From contig NZ_JACMYH010000001.1 in NCBI RefSeq assembly GCF_014235765.1, forward strand, positions 868,001-932,000: a stretch of 64,000 bases of DNA. Direction: 5' to 3'. The notes under the pieces were generated by a model. That model did no database searches and was not told the DNA's origin. It saw only the letters and a list, made by a program, of their open reading frames with translations. The stretch comes from Pseudomonas baltica. GTDB lineage: Bacteria; Pseudomonadota; Gammaproteobacteria; Pseudomonadales; Pseudomonadaceae. Positions 45,389-58,633 of this stretch are shown piece after piece. Within the stretch, counting starts at the first letter, position 1, and each line of letters starts with the position of its first letter. The translations under genes were made by a program, and so were the position numbers.

Positions 45389-46555
45389 TCACACCTGCAG
45401 GACGTCGTCGGCGCGGCCGCCGGCTTCCTGGACGACGACGTGGATGAAGTGCAGCTTGGCGATCACGGCCGGTGGCAGCACGAAGGGGTAGAAGTCGGGC
45501 TGGCCCATGGCGCGGGAAAGTTCGTTTAGCATGCCGGCCAGTTCGATCCAGGCGTTGACGAACGCGAGGAATGCCGGGCCGCTGGTGTGGTCCGGGTCGT
45601 ACAGGGTGGCCAAGGGGAACGGCGTGTAGTCGAGGTCCATTTCCTTGGCGCTCATGCCGAAGCCCAACGCGGTGTCCACCGCGTCCATCATGTGCAGGTA
45701 GTGAGCCCAGGTTTCCGCCCAGTCTTCCCATGGGTGCATGGTGGCGTAGGCACTGACGAAGTTCTGTTGCCAATCGGCCGGGGCACCCTGGTCGTAATGG
45801 CGCTGCAGCGCGTCGGCGTAGCTTTGGCTTTCATCGCCGAACAGGCGGCGGTAGTCGGCCACCCAGTGAGTGTCGGCGATCAGCCGGTCCCAGTAGTAGT
45901 GCCCTACTTCGTGCCGGAAGTGTCCGAGCAGCGTGCGGTACGGTTCGCGCATCTGCACGCGGACCTTTTCCCGGTGGGCGTCGTCGGCTTCCTTGATATC
46001 CAGGGTAACCAGGCCATTGGCGTGGCCAGTGGTGGGCGCGTTGCCATTGAGGTCGGTGCCGATGAAGTCGAACGCCAGGCCGGTGGCTTCGTCTTCGGTC
46101 TTGGCGATGACCGGCAGGCCGAGGTTGATCAGTTGCGCGATCAGACGGCGCTTGGCTGTTTCAACCTTGCGCCAGTGTTCGGGGTTTTCCGGAATGCTCA
46201 GGTCGGGGATGGTCCGGTTCAGGTTGCAGGCGGTGCACAGGGCTGCGGGCCCCTTCTCTGCCGGTACCAGCCAGTTGCAGGCTGCGGGGGTATCGAGGTT
46301 GGCGCAGCGGCGGAACAGGCCTGCGTCGGGGGCGGCATGCAGGCGCCAGCTGCCTGCTTCGGGGCCGGCGTCGAGCGTGGACAGCACGTTCTTGGCCGGC
46401 CAGAAACCGAGCAAGGCATCACATGCCAGGCACTGGCTGTTGCGGAAGAAGATCGACTGTCCGCAGGTGCATTCCCATACCTTGCTGTGACGGTTTTCCG
46501 GTTTGGCGAATGGTGCGGTGATTCGGGTGCTGAGTTGTTCGAAAAAACGATACAT
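45389..46555 (-). CDS. putative zinc-binding metallopeptidase with N-terminal zinc ribbon
   Basis: 388 residues. Two CxxC pairs near the N-terminus (CTCGQ, CLACD) and a further CTAC suggest a zinc ribbon. The catalytic HEVGHYYWD (HExxH, about residues 218-226) and a downstream WEDWAETWAHYLH segment, which could supply the third ligand, match the Peptidase_Mx-like family of unknown substrate. There is no signal peptide. It is monocistronic and converges with the GNAT gene. Confidence 0.85.
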   Translation of the reverse strand: MYRFFEQLSTRITAPFAKPENRHSKVWECTCGQSIFFRNSQCLACDALLGFWPAKNVLSTLDAGPEAGSWRLHAAPDAGLFRRCANLDTPAACNWLVPAEKGPAALCTACNLNRTIPDLSIPENPEHWRKVETAKRRLIAQLINLGLPVIAKTEDEATGLAFDFIGTDLNGNAPTTGHANGLVTLDIKEADDAHREKVRVQMREPYRTLLGHFRHEVGHYYWDRLIADTHWVADYRRLFGDESQSYADALQRHYDQGAPADWQQNFVSAYATMHPWEDWAETWAHYLHMMDAVDTALGFGMSAKEMDLDYTPFPLATLYDPDHTSGPAFLAFVNAWIELAGMLNELSRAMGQPDFYPFVLPPAVIAKLHFIHVVVQEAGGRADDVLQV

Positions 46556-46660
46556 GGCGATCTCCGGTGGCCTGCCATGACTAGAGCTTGCCGGCGTGGG
46601 AAAGGTTTCATTTGCGGTGGAGGTTGGGCGGAAATGCGGATGGGAGGTTGAAGAAGGTCA

Positions 46661-46754
46661 TGTAGCAGCGGCGCGAGCCGCGTCGACGGTGGCCGCAGTC
46701 AGTCTGAATGAACGCGGTAGAACCGGACGCGGCTTGCGCCGCTGCTACAGGGGG
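46661..46754. repeat. single BIME (TGTAGCAGCGGCGC type)
   Basis: TGTAGCAGCGGCGCGAGCCG and the inverted GGCTTGCGCCGCTGCTACAG face each other over 94 bp. It is the same REP type as the 119-bp array at 20.9 kb, here as one copy between the metallopeptidase and ligA genes. Confidence 0.88.
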
Positions 46755-46827
46755 GGGTGGCCCTGGGCTCTGATTGCTGGGGTGCATCGCAGTTTGGGGC
46801 AAACTTGGGGTGCGTCATGTCATGATG

Positions 46828-50221
<3,394 letters not shown>

Positions 50222-50413
50222 GTAATCCCGTGCCTCTATAAAAATGCTGAAAAATAAAGGGTGTGAACCCTCTTTAAGACGTGGCGCCAACTGTATGTTC
50301 TGACAGGCGTTTTCCCACGCGTAAACAAGACTTTGGTAAAACTAGCACGACCAGAAACAACTTTACACCGTCTGTCGCATTTGGCTCGATTTTAACGCCA
50401 TGATAAGGGTTTT

Positions 50414-53400
50414 TCAGGCCTCGACCATGGCCAATGCCTCTTCCACGTCCACGGCCACCAGTCGCGAGCAACCGGGTTCGTGCATGGTCACCCCCATCAA
50501 CTGATCCGCCATCTCCATGGCGATCTTGTTGTGGGTGATATAGATGAACTGCACCGTCTGCGACATCTCTTTCACCAACCGCGCGTAACGACCGACGTTG
50601 GCGTCGTCCAACGGTGCATCGACTTCGTCGAGCATGCAGAACGGCGCCGGATTCAGTTTGAAGATAGCGAAAACCAGGGCCAGTGCGGTCAAGGCTTTCT
50701 CTCCACCGGAGAGCAAATGAATGGTGCTGTTCTTCTTGCCGGGCGGACGCGCCATGATCGTCACCCCTGTATCGAGTAAATCTTCGCCCGTCAGTTCCAG
50801 ATAAGCACTGCCACCACCGAAAACTTTTGGAAAAAGTGCCTGCAAACCGGCATTGATCTGGTCAAAGGTGTCCTTGAAGCGGCTGCGGGTTTCCTTGTCG
50901 ATCTTGCGAATGACGTTTTCCAGGGTGTCCAGCGCTTCGGCCAGGTCGGCGTTTTGCGCATCCAGATAGCGCTTGCGCTCGGATTGCTGCTGGTATTCGT
51001 CGATGGCCGCGAGGTTGATCGCGCCCAGGCGCTGGATGCGCCCGTCGATACGCTGCAGTTCTTCCTCGGCCTCCTGCTCGCTGGCCAGCACGTCGAGGGT
51101 GGCGAGCACGCCGTGCAGGTCGTAGCCGTCGGCCTGCAGCTGCTCCTGCAGGGTCTTGCGCCGCACGCTGAGCCCCTGCCACTCCAGGCGATGCTGTTCC
51201 AGCTGGCCGCGCAACAGCTGGCTCTGCTGCTCGGCCTGGGTGCGACGTTTTTCGACCTCGCGCAGCTCACGATCGGCATCGTCCAGTGCCAGCCGCGCGT
51301 GACGCATTTCTTCGTCGACGGCCATGCGCTGCTCGAGCAGGCCTTCGAGGTCCAGGCGCAGTTCTTCGAGCGGGGCTTCGCCCTCCTCCAGGTTCAGACT
51401 CAATTGTTCGCGTTTCTCGCCCAAACGCTCGGCCTGCAATTGCAGGCGTTCCAGCGCCTGGCCAGTGGAGTCGTGCTGGGCGCGCAGCGAGCCCAGGCGA
51501 ACCGCCAACTGATGCGCGCGATCCTTGTGCTGGCGGGCGTCCTGGCGAATGCGCTCCAGGCCTTCGCGCAGGCTGTCGCGCTGCGCCATGAGCTGTTCGC
51601 GCTGTTCGGTGTCGGTGGCCATGGCGTCGAGCGCGTCCTGCAACTGCAGGCGCGACTCACCAAGCTGCTCGTGTTCCAGGGCGCGCTGTTCGGCCAACTC
51701 GCCGAGTTCTTCGTCGAGGCGCCGACGACGCAGCGCCAACTGCTCGGCCCTGGCCCGGCTCGCCGAGAGCGTGGCCTTGAGTTCGCCCTGCTGGCGATTT
51801 TCATCCTGGATGCGGCGGCGCAGCTGTTCGCGCAGCTGTTCCTGGGCATCCTGCTGTTCACGGCAGGCCGCAAGCTGTTCCTGAAGTTGCGCAAGGGTCG
51901 CTTCGCGCGACTCGACGTCCAACTGCAGGGCCTGCAGCTCCTGCCCACGGGCCAGAACTCCGCGGCTGGCGTCGTTGCCACGGCTGACGCGCAGAAAGTG
52001 CCGACCCAGCCAATAGCCGTCCTGGCTGACCAGGCTTTCGCCGGGGGCCAATTGGCTGCGCAGGGCCAGCGCGGTGTCGAGGTCGGCGACCGTTCGCACC
52101 CCCGCGAGCCAGGGGCTCAGGTCGACCTGGCTGTGAACCTTGTGCAGCAGACTGTCTGGCAAAGCTACGGCGCCCGCAGCCGCGCTGATCAGGCGCAGTT
52201 CGCCCTGATCGAAGCCGGCCAGGTCGAGGCCTTGCAGATCATCGACCAGCACTGCCTGGAGATCGGCGCCCAACACGGTTTCCAATGCCAGCTCCCAGCC
52301 GGGCTCGACGCGCAGCCCTTCGGCCAGGCGCGGATGGCGGGCCAGCCCCTGTTGATCCAGCCACTGCGCGGTGCCCGTGCCCGGATCCAGCGCGGCCTGC
52401 TGCAAAGCCTCGAGGGAAGCCAGGCGGCCGTTGAGCCGCTGCAGCTCGCCCTGGGCCTGTTGCTGGGCCTGGGTCGCCTGTTGCAGTTGCTGACGGGTAG
52501 CGTCCAGCTGTTCGGCCTGCTGCCGTTCCTCGGCGGTCCACTCTTCGATGAGCATTTCGCTGCTGGCCAGCTGTTCGGCCAGTTCGAGGATGGCGGCGTC
52601 TTCAGGGTCGGCCGCCAGCAGTTCGCGCTCTTCGCTGTGGCGCCGCTGCCGCTCGGCCAGGCGCTGCATCGACAGTTCGAGCTGGGCGATGCGCGCCTGC
52701 TGAACTTCGGCCAGGCGCCGTGGCTCGGCCGAGTCAGTGTTGAACCGGTCCCACTGCTCCTGCCAACCGTGCATGCGGGTTTCCGCTTCTTCCAGCGCCG
52801 CCGCCGCTTCTTCGGCGGCGGCACTGCTGATTGCCTGCTCGGGCTCGAGCATGTCCAGCTCTTCGCCCAGGGTCGCCAGCAGGGTCTGGTCGTGGCCCAG
52901 GTGCGATTCGGTTTCCAGGCGAGCGCGTTCGGCTTCCTTGAAATCGTCCTGCAGTTGGCGCAGGCGCTGCTGGCCGTGCTGGATGTTCTGCTCGACACGG
53001 GCGATGTCACCGCCCACGGAATAGAAGCGCGCCTGCACGGTATTGAAGCGTTCGGACAGCTCGTGATGGCCATCGCGCAGGCGCTCGATGCCCGCATCGG
53101 CGTTGCGCTGTTCCGCCACCAGCGCTTCGAAGGCCACCTCCTGATCGGCAATGACCGCTTCGCGCTGGCCCACCTGCTCGTTCAGGGTTTGCCAGCGCAA
53201 GGCCGACAGCTGCGCCTTGAGCTGGCGTTCCTCGGCTTTGTACTGCTGGTATTTCTCGGCCGCCTGGGCCTGGCGGTGCAGGCGTTCGAGCTGGCGTTCC
53301 AGCTCTTCGCGCAGGTCGGTCAGGCGCGCCAGGTTCTCATGGGTACGGCGAATGCGACTTTCGGTCTCGCGGCGGCGCTCCTTGTACTTGGAAATGCCGG

Positions 53401-53902
53401 CGGCTTCCTCGATGAAGTTGCGCAGGTCTTCGGGCTTGGCCTCGATCAGCTTGGAGATCATGCCCTGCTCGATGATCGAGTAGCTGCGCGGGCCCAGGCC
53501 GGTGCCGAGAAAGATGTCGGTGATGTCGCGGCGCCGACACTTGGTGCCGTTCAGGTAATAGGTGTTCTGGCTTTCGCGGGTGACCTTGCGCCGGATCGAG
53601 ATTTCCGCGTAGGCCGCGTACTCGCCCACCAGAGTGCTGTCGCTGTTGTCGAACACCAGCTCGATGCTGGCCTGGCTGACCGGCTTGCGGCTGGTGGAGC
53701 CGTTGAAGATGACGTCGGTCATCGACTCGCCGCGCAGGTTCTTCGCCGAGCTCTCGCCCATGACCCAGCGCACGGCGTCGATGATGTTGGACTTGCCACA
53801 ACCGTTGGGCCCGACCACGGCAGCCATGTTGCTGGGGAAGTTGACTGTGGTCGGGTCGACGAACGACTTGAACCCGGCCAGGCGAATGCACTTGAGGCGC
53901 AT
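50414..53902 (-). CDS. smc: chromosome segregation protein SMC
   Basis: 1162 residues. Walker A GPNGCGKSN is near residues 32-40, two long coiled coils flank a hinge (about 500-650), and the C-terminal head has signature LSGGEKALTALALV and Walker B FCMLDEVDAPLDDANV. It forms the ring that condenses and orients the chromosome. It is unusually rich in glutamine and alanine in the arms, as in pseudomonads. The 2-bp gap to the GntR gene upstream means the two are probably cotranscribed. Confidence 0.97.
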   Translation of the reverse strand: MRLKCIRLAGFKSFVDPTTVNFPSNMAAVVGPNGCGKSNIIDAVRWVMGESSAKNLRGESMTDVIFNGSTSRKPVSQASIELVFDNSDSTLVGEYAAYAEISIRRKVTRESQNTYYLNGTKCRRRDITDIFLGTGLGPRSYSIIEQGMISKLIEAKPEDLRNFIEEAAGISKYKERRRETESRIRRTHENLARLTDLREELERQLERLHRQAQAAEKYQQYKAEERQLKAQLSALRWQTLNEQVGQREAVIADQEVAFEALVAEQRNADAGIERLRDGHHELSERFNTVQARFYSVGGDIARVEQNIQHGQQRLRQLQDDFKEAERARLETESHLGHDQTLLATLGEELDMLEPEQAISSAAAEEAAAALEEAETRMHGWQEQWDRFNTDSAEPRRLAEVQQARIAQLELSMQRLAERQRRHSEERELLAADPEDAAILELAEQLASSEMLIEEWTAEERQQAEQLDATRQQLQQATQAQQQAQGELQRLNGRLASLEALQQAALDPGTGTAQWLDQQGLARHPRLAEGLRVEPGWELALETVLGADLQAVLVDDLQGLDLAGFDQGELRLISAAAGAVALPDSLLHKVHSQVDLSPWLAGVRTVADLDTALALRSQLAPGESLVSQDGYWLGRHFLRVSRGNDASRGVLARGQELQALQLDVESREATLAQLQEQLAACREQQDAQEQLREQLRRRIQDENRQQGELKATLSASRARAEQLALRRRRLDEELGELAEQRALEHEQLGESRLQLQDALDAMATDTEQREQLMAQRDSLREGLERIRQDARQHKDRAHQLAVRLGSLRAQHDSTGQALERLQLQAERLGEKREQLSLNLEEGEAPLEELRLDLEGLLEQRMAVDEEMRHARLALDDADRELREVEKRRTQAEQQSQLLRGQLEQHRLEWQGLSVRRKTLQEQLQADGYDLHGVLATLDVLASEQEAEEELQRIDGRIQRLGAINLAAIDEYQQQSERKRYLDAQNADLAEALDTLENVIRKIDKETRSRFKDTFDQINAGLQALFPKVFGGGSAYLELTGEDLLDTGVTIMARPPGKKNSTIHLLSGGEKALTALALVFAIFKLNPAPFCMLDEVDAPLDDANVGRYARLVKEMSQTVQFIYITHNKIAMEMADQLMGVTMHEPGCSRLVAVDVEEALAMVEA

Positions 53903-53904
53903 GC

Positions 53905-54564
53905 TCAGCGCGCCGCCAGGGCGCTGAGCACCAGTTCACAGCTGCGCTGGCAGTATTCGCCGAGAACCTTGCGGATGAGTTGCGGATCGCGCGCGGAAAC
54001 CGCCTGCAGCAGCCGCCCGAACAAGGCCAGGTATTCGCTCATCGAGGCCTTGCGCTGCTCCAGCGCCAGGTAATAGGTGCGGTTCATGGCCGGCTGGAGG
54101 TTCTCGATGGTTTCTTGCAGGTACGGGTTGTTGGCGAACGGATAGGCGGCGCGCATGACGTTGAAGCTGTCCTCGACGAAGGCGTTGATGTCCTGGCGCT
54201 CGTAGCTGGTCTGCAGGCGTTGCTGGATGACCAGGAACGGTGCGAGGTCGGCCTCGGTCTGCCAGCGCTGGGCCACGGCGTCGCCGAGCATGATGTACAT
54301 CTCGCCCATCAGGGCACAGAGGCTGCGCACCTTGTGCTCGGTGAGTTCGCTGACCTGGGCACCGCGCCGCGGCAGGATCTCGACCAGGTGGCGGCGCTCG
54401 AGAATCAACAGGGCTTCGCGCACCGAGCCGCGGCTGACGTTCAGCGCCTGGGTGACCTTGAGTTCCTGAATGCGCTCGGCCGGCTTGAGCTCACCGCTGA
54501 TGATGCGCTCGGCCAGATGATGGGCAATTTGCTCGGCGAGGCTGTCCGGCGCCTTGAACGTCAT
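53905..54564 (-). CDS. GntR/FadR-type transcriptional regulator of purine catabolism (candidate)
   Basis: 219 residues. An N-terminal winged helix (IISGELKPAERIQELKVTQALNVSRGSVREAL, about 20-52) and a C-terminal FCD-like helical ligand domain. It is divergent from xdhA with about 245 bp between starts, which suggests it regulates the xanthine dehydrogenase/guanine deaminase operon. The start at 54564 (MTFKAPDSLAEQ) was chosen over an open frame to 54762. Ligand unknown; a purine or ureide is plausible. Confidence 0.88.
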   Translation of the reverse strand: MTFKAPDSLAEQIAHHLAERIISGELKPAERIQELKVTQALNVSRGSVREALLILERRHLVEILPRRGAQVSELTEHKVRSLCALMGEMYIMLGDAVAQRWQTEADLAPFLVIQQRLQTSYERQDINAFVEDSFNVMRAAYPFANNPYLQETIENLQPAMNRTYYLALEQRKASMSEYLALFGRLLQAVSARDPQLIRKVLGEYCQRSCELVLSALAAR

Positions 54565-54715
54565 GGGTTTCCTTCGACAATCGGTAATCGGCAAGCTGTG
54601 ATCAAAGCATGCGGCGCAGTGTACTCCAATTGAACGGCAAAGGCGGCAGTTGGCACGGATGTGGCTTGGCAAAGGCATGACTGCCGGGGTGCAGGCAACG
54701 GGTTCGCGAAACTTC

Positions 54716-54744
54716 CTGACCCGCAGGTCAGCTAATCGTTGACC
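54716..54744. promoter_or_regulatory. repeated TGACC/GGTCA half-sites between gntR and xdhA
   Basis: CTGACC-4 nt-GGTCAG (54716-54731) is a perfect inverted repeat, and GGTCAG...TTGACC (54726-54744) adds a third half-site. The spacing and place, about 65 bp before the xdhA start, fit an operator for the divergent GntR regulator. Confidence 0.5.
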
Positions 54745-54810
54745 CCTTCCCGGCCGCCGCATAGATTCTGCTCAAGGCAGACCCAAGAATCAGGTGTCGT
54801 GAGGCCATCC

Positions 54811-56265
54811 GTGATCCAGTTTCTCTTGAATCAACAGCTGCATACCGAGCACGCCCTGGACCCGAACCTGACCGTGCTCGACTACCTGCGCACCGATCTG
54901 GCGCGTCCAGGCACCAAAGAGGGGTGCGCCAGCGGCGATTGCGGTGCGTGCACGGTGGTCATCGGCGAACTGGTAGAAGACGGCGCGCAGGCGCAGATGC
55001 GCTATCGCAGCAGCAACGCCTGCCTGACCTTCGTCGCCAGCCTGCACGGCAAGCAACTGCTCAGTGTCGAGGACCTCAAGCATCAGGGCCGCCTGCACAG
55101 CGTGCAGCAGGCCATGGTCGACTGCCATGGCTCGCAGTGCGGGTTCTGCACCCCTGGCTTCGTCATGTCGCTGTTTGCCCTGCAGAAGAACCAACCCCAG
55201 GCCAGCCGCGAGCAGGCCTGCGAAGCACTGGCCGGCAACCTGTGTCGCTGCACCGGCTACCGGCCGATTCTCGACGCCGCGGCCCAGGCCTGCGGCGGAC
55301 CTGCGCTGCCCGATCAGTTCGACAGCCAGCAGGCGCAGACCATCGCCAGGCTGAAAACCATTGCACCGGCGCACACCGACGAGCTGCACGGTGGCAACAA
55401 CCGTTGCCTGATGCCCTTGACCGTGGCCGATCTGGCCGAGCTTTACAGCGAGCAGCCCGAGGCACGGCTGCTGGCCGGGGGCACCGACCTGGCGCTGGAG
55501 GTGACCCAGGCGCACCGGGTGCTGCCGGTGATGATCTACGTGGGCCACGTGGCCGAGATGAAGCGCATCGAGACGTTCGACGACCGCCTGGAGATCGGCG
55601 CGGCCACGCCGCTGACCGACTGCTATCAGGCACTGGCGCACGAGTACGCGGATTTTGGCCACCTGCTGCACCGCTTCGCCTCGTTGCAGATCCGCAACCA
55701 GGCCACCCTGGGCGGCAACATCGGCAATGCGTCGCCGATCGGTGATACTCCGCCGCTGCTGCTGGCCCTGGGCGCGCAGGTGGTACTGCGCAAAGGCTCG
55801 CGCAGCCGCACCCTGCCCCTGCAGGACTATTTCATCGACTACCGCATCACCGCTCGCGAAGACGGCGAGTTCATCGAGAAGGTCATCGTGCCGCGCGCCG
55901 ACCCGCGCCGGGCTTTCCGCGCCTACAAGGTGTCGAAACGCCTGGACGATGACATTTCCGCGGTTTGCGCCGCGTTCGACCTGTTGATCGAAGACGGTGT
56001 GGTGCACGAGGTGCGCGCCGCCTTTGGCGGCATGGCGGCAATTCCCAAACGCGCTGCGGCCTGCGAATCGGCACTGCTCGGCAAGCCCTGGAACAAGGCC
56101 AGCGTCGAGGCCGCCTGTGCCGCCCTGGCCGAGGATTTCACACCGCTGTCGGATTTTCGCGCGAGCAACCATTACCGCCTGCTGACCGCACAGAACCTGC
56201 TGCGCAAGTGTTTCCTCGAGCTGCAGTCGCCACACATTCAAACGCGGGTGAGCGCCCATGTCTGA
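54811..56265 (+). CDS. xdhA: xanthine dehydrogenase small subunit (2Fe-2S/FAD)
   Basis: 484 residues starting at GTG 54811 (VIQFLLNQQL), which has GAGG six bases upstream; a frame extension to 54739 has no homology. Two 2Fe-2S clusters: CASGDCGACTVV (plant ferredoxin type) and CGFCTPGFVMS with NLCRCTGYRP. An FAD domain follows, with LLAGGTDLALEV and NQATLGGNIGNASPIGD. It passes electrons from hypoxanthine/xanthine oxidation to NAD. The 8-bp overlap with xdhB indicates coupling. Confidence 0.96.
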   Translation: MIQFLLNQQLHTEHALDPNLTVLDYLRTDLARPGTKEGCASGDCGACTVVIGELVEDGAQAQMRYRSSNACLTFVASLHGKQLLSVEDLKHQGRLHSVQQAMVDCHGSQCGFCTPGFVMSLFALQKNQPQASREQACEALAGNLCRCTGYRPILDAAAQACGGPALPDQFDSQQAQTIARLKTIAPAHTDELHGGNNRCLMPLTVADLAELYSEQPEARLLAGGTDLALEVTQAHRVLPVMIYVGHVAEMKRIETFDDRLEIGAATPLTDCYQALAHEYADFGHLLHRFASLQIRNQATLGGNIGNASPIGDTPPLLLALGAQVVLRKGSRSRTLPLQDYFIDYRITAREDGEFIEKVIVPRADPRRAFRAYKVSKRLDDDISAVCAAFDLLIEDGVVHEVRAAFGGMAAIPKRAAACESALLGKPWNKASVEAACAALAEDFTPLSDFRASNHYRLLTAQNLLRKCFLELQSPHIQTRVSAHV

Positions 56266-58633
56266 GCATCCAGCGCCCGACAGCCAGGCACGCATGGCTG
56301 AACTGTTCGCCCAGGGCCTGACCACCGGCGTTGGCCGGGGCGTCAAGCACGACAGCGCCGACAAGCACGTCACCGGTGAGGCGGTGTACATCGACGACCG
56401 CCTGGAATTCCCCAACCAGCTGCACGTGTACGCCCGGCTTTCCGACCGTGCCCACGCGCGCATCGTGCGCATCGATACGTCGGCCTGCTACACCATTCCC
56501 GGCGTGCGCCTGGCGATCACCCACGAGGACATTCCCGGCCTCAAGGACATCGGCCCGCTGTTGCCGGGCGACCCGCTGCTGGCGATCGACAAGGTAGAGT
56601 TCGTTGGCCAGCCGGTGCTGGCCGTGGCGGCGCGCGACCTCGACAGCGCCCGCCGCGGGGCGATGGCCGCCGTGATCGAGTACGAAGATCTGCCGCCGGT
56701 GCTGGACGTGGTCGAGGCGCTGCGGCAGAAGCATTTCGTGCTCGACAGCCACACCCACCAGCGCGGTGATTCGGCGACCGCTCTGGCCAGCGCCACCCAT
56801 CGCCTGCAGGGCAGCCTGCACATCGGTGGCCAGGAGCATTTCTACCTGGAGACGCAGATCAGCTCGGTGATGCCCACCGAGGACGGCGGCATGATCGTCT
56901 ACTGCTCGACGCAGAACCCCACCGAGGTGCAGAAGCTGGTGGCCGAAGTGCTGGGCGTGTCGATGAGCCAGGTGGTGGTGGACATGCGCCGCATGGGTGG
57001 CGGCTTCGGCGGCAAGGAAACCCAGGCGGCCAGCCCGGCCTGCCTGTGCGCGGTGGTGGCGCACCTGACCGGGCAGCCGACCAAGATGCGCCTGCCGCGG
57101 GTCGAGGACATGCTCATGACCGGCAAGCGCCACCCCTTCTACATCGAGTACGACGTCGGTTTCGACGACAGCGGGCGCCTGCACGGGATCAATCTGGATT
57201 TGGCCGGCAACTGTGGCTACTCACCCGACCTGTCGGCATCAATCGTCGACCGGGCGATGTTCCATGCCGACAACGCCTATTACCTGGGCGACGCCACCAT
57301 CAATGGCCACCGCTGCAAGACCCACACCGCGTCGAACACCGCCTACCGCGGCTTCGGCGGCCCCCAGGGCATGGTCGCCATCGAGGAAGTGATGGACCGC
57401 ATCGCCCGCCACCTGGCCCTCGACCCGCTGGCGGTGCGCAAGGCCAACTACTACGGCAAGACCGAGCGCAACGTCACCCACTACTATCAGACGGTGGAGC
57501 ACAACCTGCTCGAAGAGATCACCGCCGAGCTCGAAGCCAGCTGCGACTATGGCGCGCGCCGCGAGGCGATCTGCGCGTTCAACGCCGACAGCCCGATATT
57601 GAAGAAAGGCCTGGCACTGACGCCGGTGAAGTTCGGTATCTCGTTCACCGCCAGCTTCCTCAACCAGGCCGGGGCGCTGATCCATATCTACACCGACGGC
57701 AGCATTCACCTGAACCACGGCGGCACCGAAATGGGCCAGGGCTTGAACGTCAAGGTCGCGCAGGTGGTGGCCGAGGTGTTCCAGGTCGACATCGGCCGCA
57801 TCCAGATCACCGCGACCAATACCGACAAAGTGCCCAACACCTCCCCCACCGCGGCTTCCAGCGGGGCCGACCTGAACGGCAAGGCGGCGCAGAACGCGGC
57901 GCTGATCCTCAAGCAGCGGCTGGTGGAGTTCGCCGCCCGGCACTATCGGGTCAGTGAAGAAGACGTGGCGTTCAGCAACGGCCACGTGCGCGTACGGGAC
58001 CAGTTGCTGACGTTCCAGAGCCTGGTGCAGCAGGCGTGGATGGGCCAGGTGTCGCTGTCCAGCACCGGTTATTACAAGACGCCGAAGATCCACTACGACC
58101 GCAGCCTGGCGCGTGGCCGACCGTTCTACTATTTCGCCTACGGCGCGGCGTGCTGCGAAGTGGTGATCGACACGCTGACCGGCGAGTACAAGCTGTTGCG
58201 CACCGATATCCTGCATGACGTCGGCGCCTCGTTGAACCCGGCCATCGACCTCGGCCAGGTGGAAGGCGGCTTCCTGCAAGGAGTGGGCTGGCTGACCTGC
58301 GAGGAACTGGTGTGGAGTGACCAGGGCAAGCTGCTGACCAGCGGGCCGGCCTCGTACAAGATTCCGGCGGTGGCCGACATGCCACAGGATCTGCGCGTGC
58401 ACCTGGTTGAGAACCGCAAGAACCCGGAGGACACGGTGTTCCATTCCAAGGCCGTGGGCGAGCCGCCGTTCATGTTGGGAATCGCCGCCTGGTGCGCAAT
58501 CAAGGACGCCGTGGCGAGCCTGGGTGATTACCGCCTGCAACCGAACATCGACGCCCCCGCCACCCCGGAACGGGTGCTCTGGGGCTGCGAGCAGATACGC
58601 AAGGCGACCGAGGGGAGCACTGCCCATGACTGA
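56258..58633 (+). CDS. xdhB: xanthine dehydrogenase molybdenum-binding subunit
   Basis: 791 residues. It carries the molybdopterin motifs MGGGFGGKE and AYRGFGGPQGM, HGGTEMGQGLNVK, and the catalytic glutamate in KAVGEPPFML near the C-terminus. It oxidises hypoxanthine to xanthine and urate. It overlaps xdhA by 8 bp and its 3' end overlaps xdhC by 8 bp. Confidence 0.97.
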   Translation: MSEHPAPDSQARMAELFAQGLTTGVGRGVKHDSADKHVTGEAVYIDDRLEFPNQLHVYARLSDRAHARIVRIDTSACYTIPGVRLAITHEDIPGLKDIGPLLPGDPLLAIDKVEFVGQPVLAVAARDLDSARRGAMAAVIEYEDLPPVLDVVEALRQKHFVLDSHTHQRGDSATALASATHRLQGSLHIGGQEHFYLETQISSVMPTEDGGMIVYCSTQNPTEVQKLVAEVLGVSMSQVVVDMRRMGGGFGGKETQAASPACLCAVVAHLTGQPTKMRLPRVEDMLMTGKRHPFYIEYDVGFDDSGRLHGINLDLAGNCGYSPDLSASIVDRAMFHADNAYYLGDATINGHRCKTHTASNTAYRGFGGPQGMVAIEEVMDRIARHLALDPLAVRKANYYGKTERNVTHYYQTVEHNLLEEITAELEASCDYGARREAICAFNADSPILKKGLALTPVKFGISFTASFLNQAGALIHIYTDGSIHLNHGGTEMGQGLNVKVAQVVAEVFQVDIGRIQITATNTDKVPNTSPTAASSGADLNGKAAQNAALILKQRLVEFAARHYRVSEEDVAFSNGHVRVRDQLLTFQSLVQQAWMGQVSLSSTGYYKTPKIHYDRSLARGRPFYYFAYGAACCEVVIDTLTGEYKLLRTDILHDVGASLNPAIDLGQVEGGFLQGVGWLTCEELVWSDQGKLLTSGPASYKIPAVADMPQDLRVHLVENRKNPEDTVFHSKAVGEPPFMLGIAAWCAIKDAVASLGDYRLQPNIDAPATPERVLWGCEQIRKATEGSTAHD

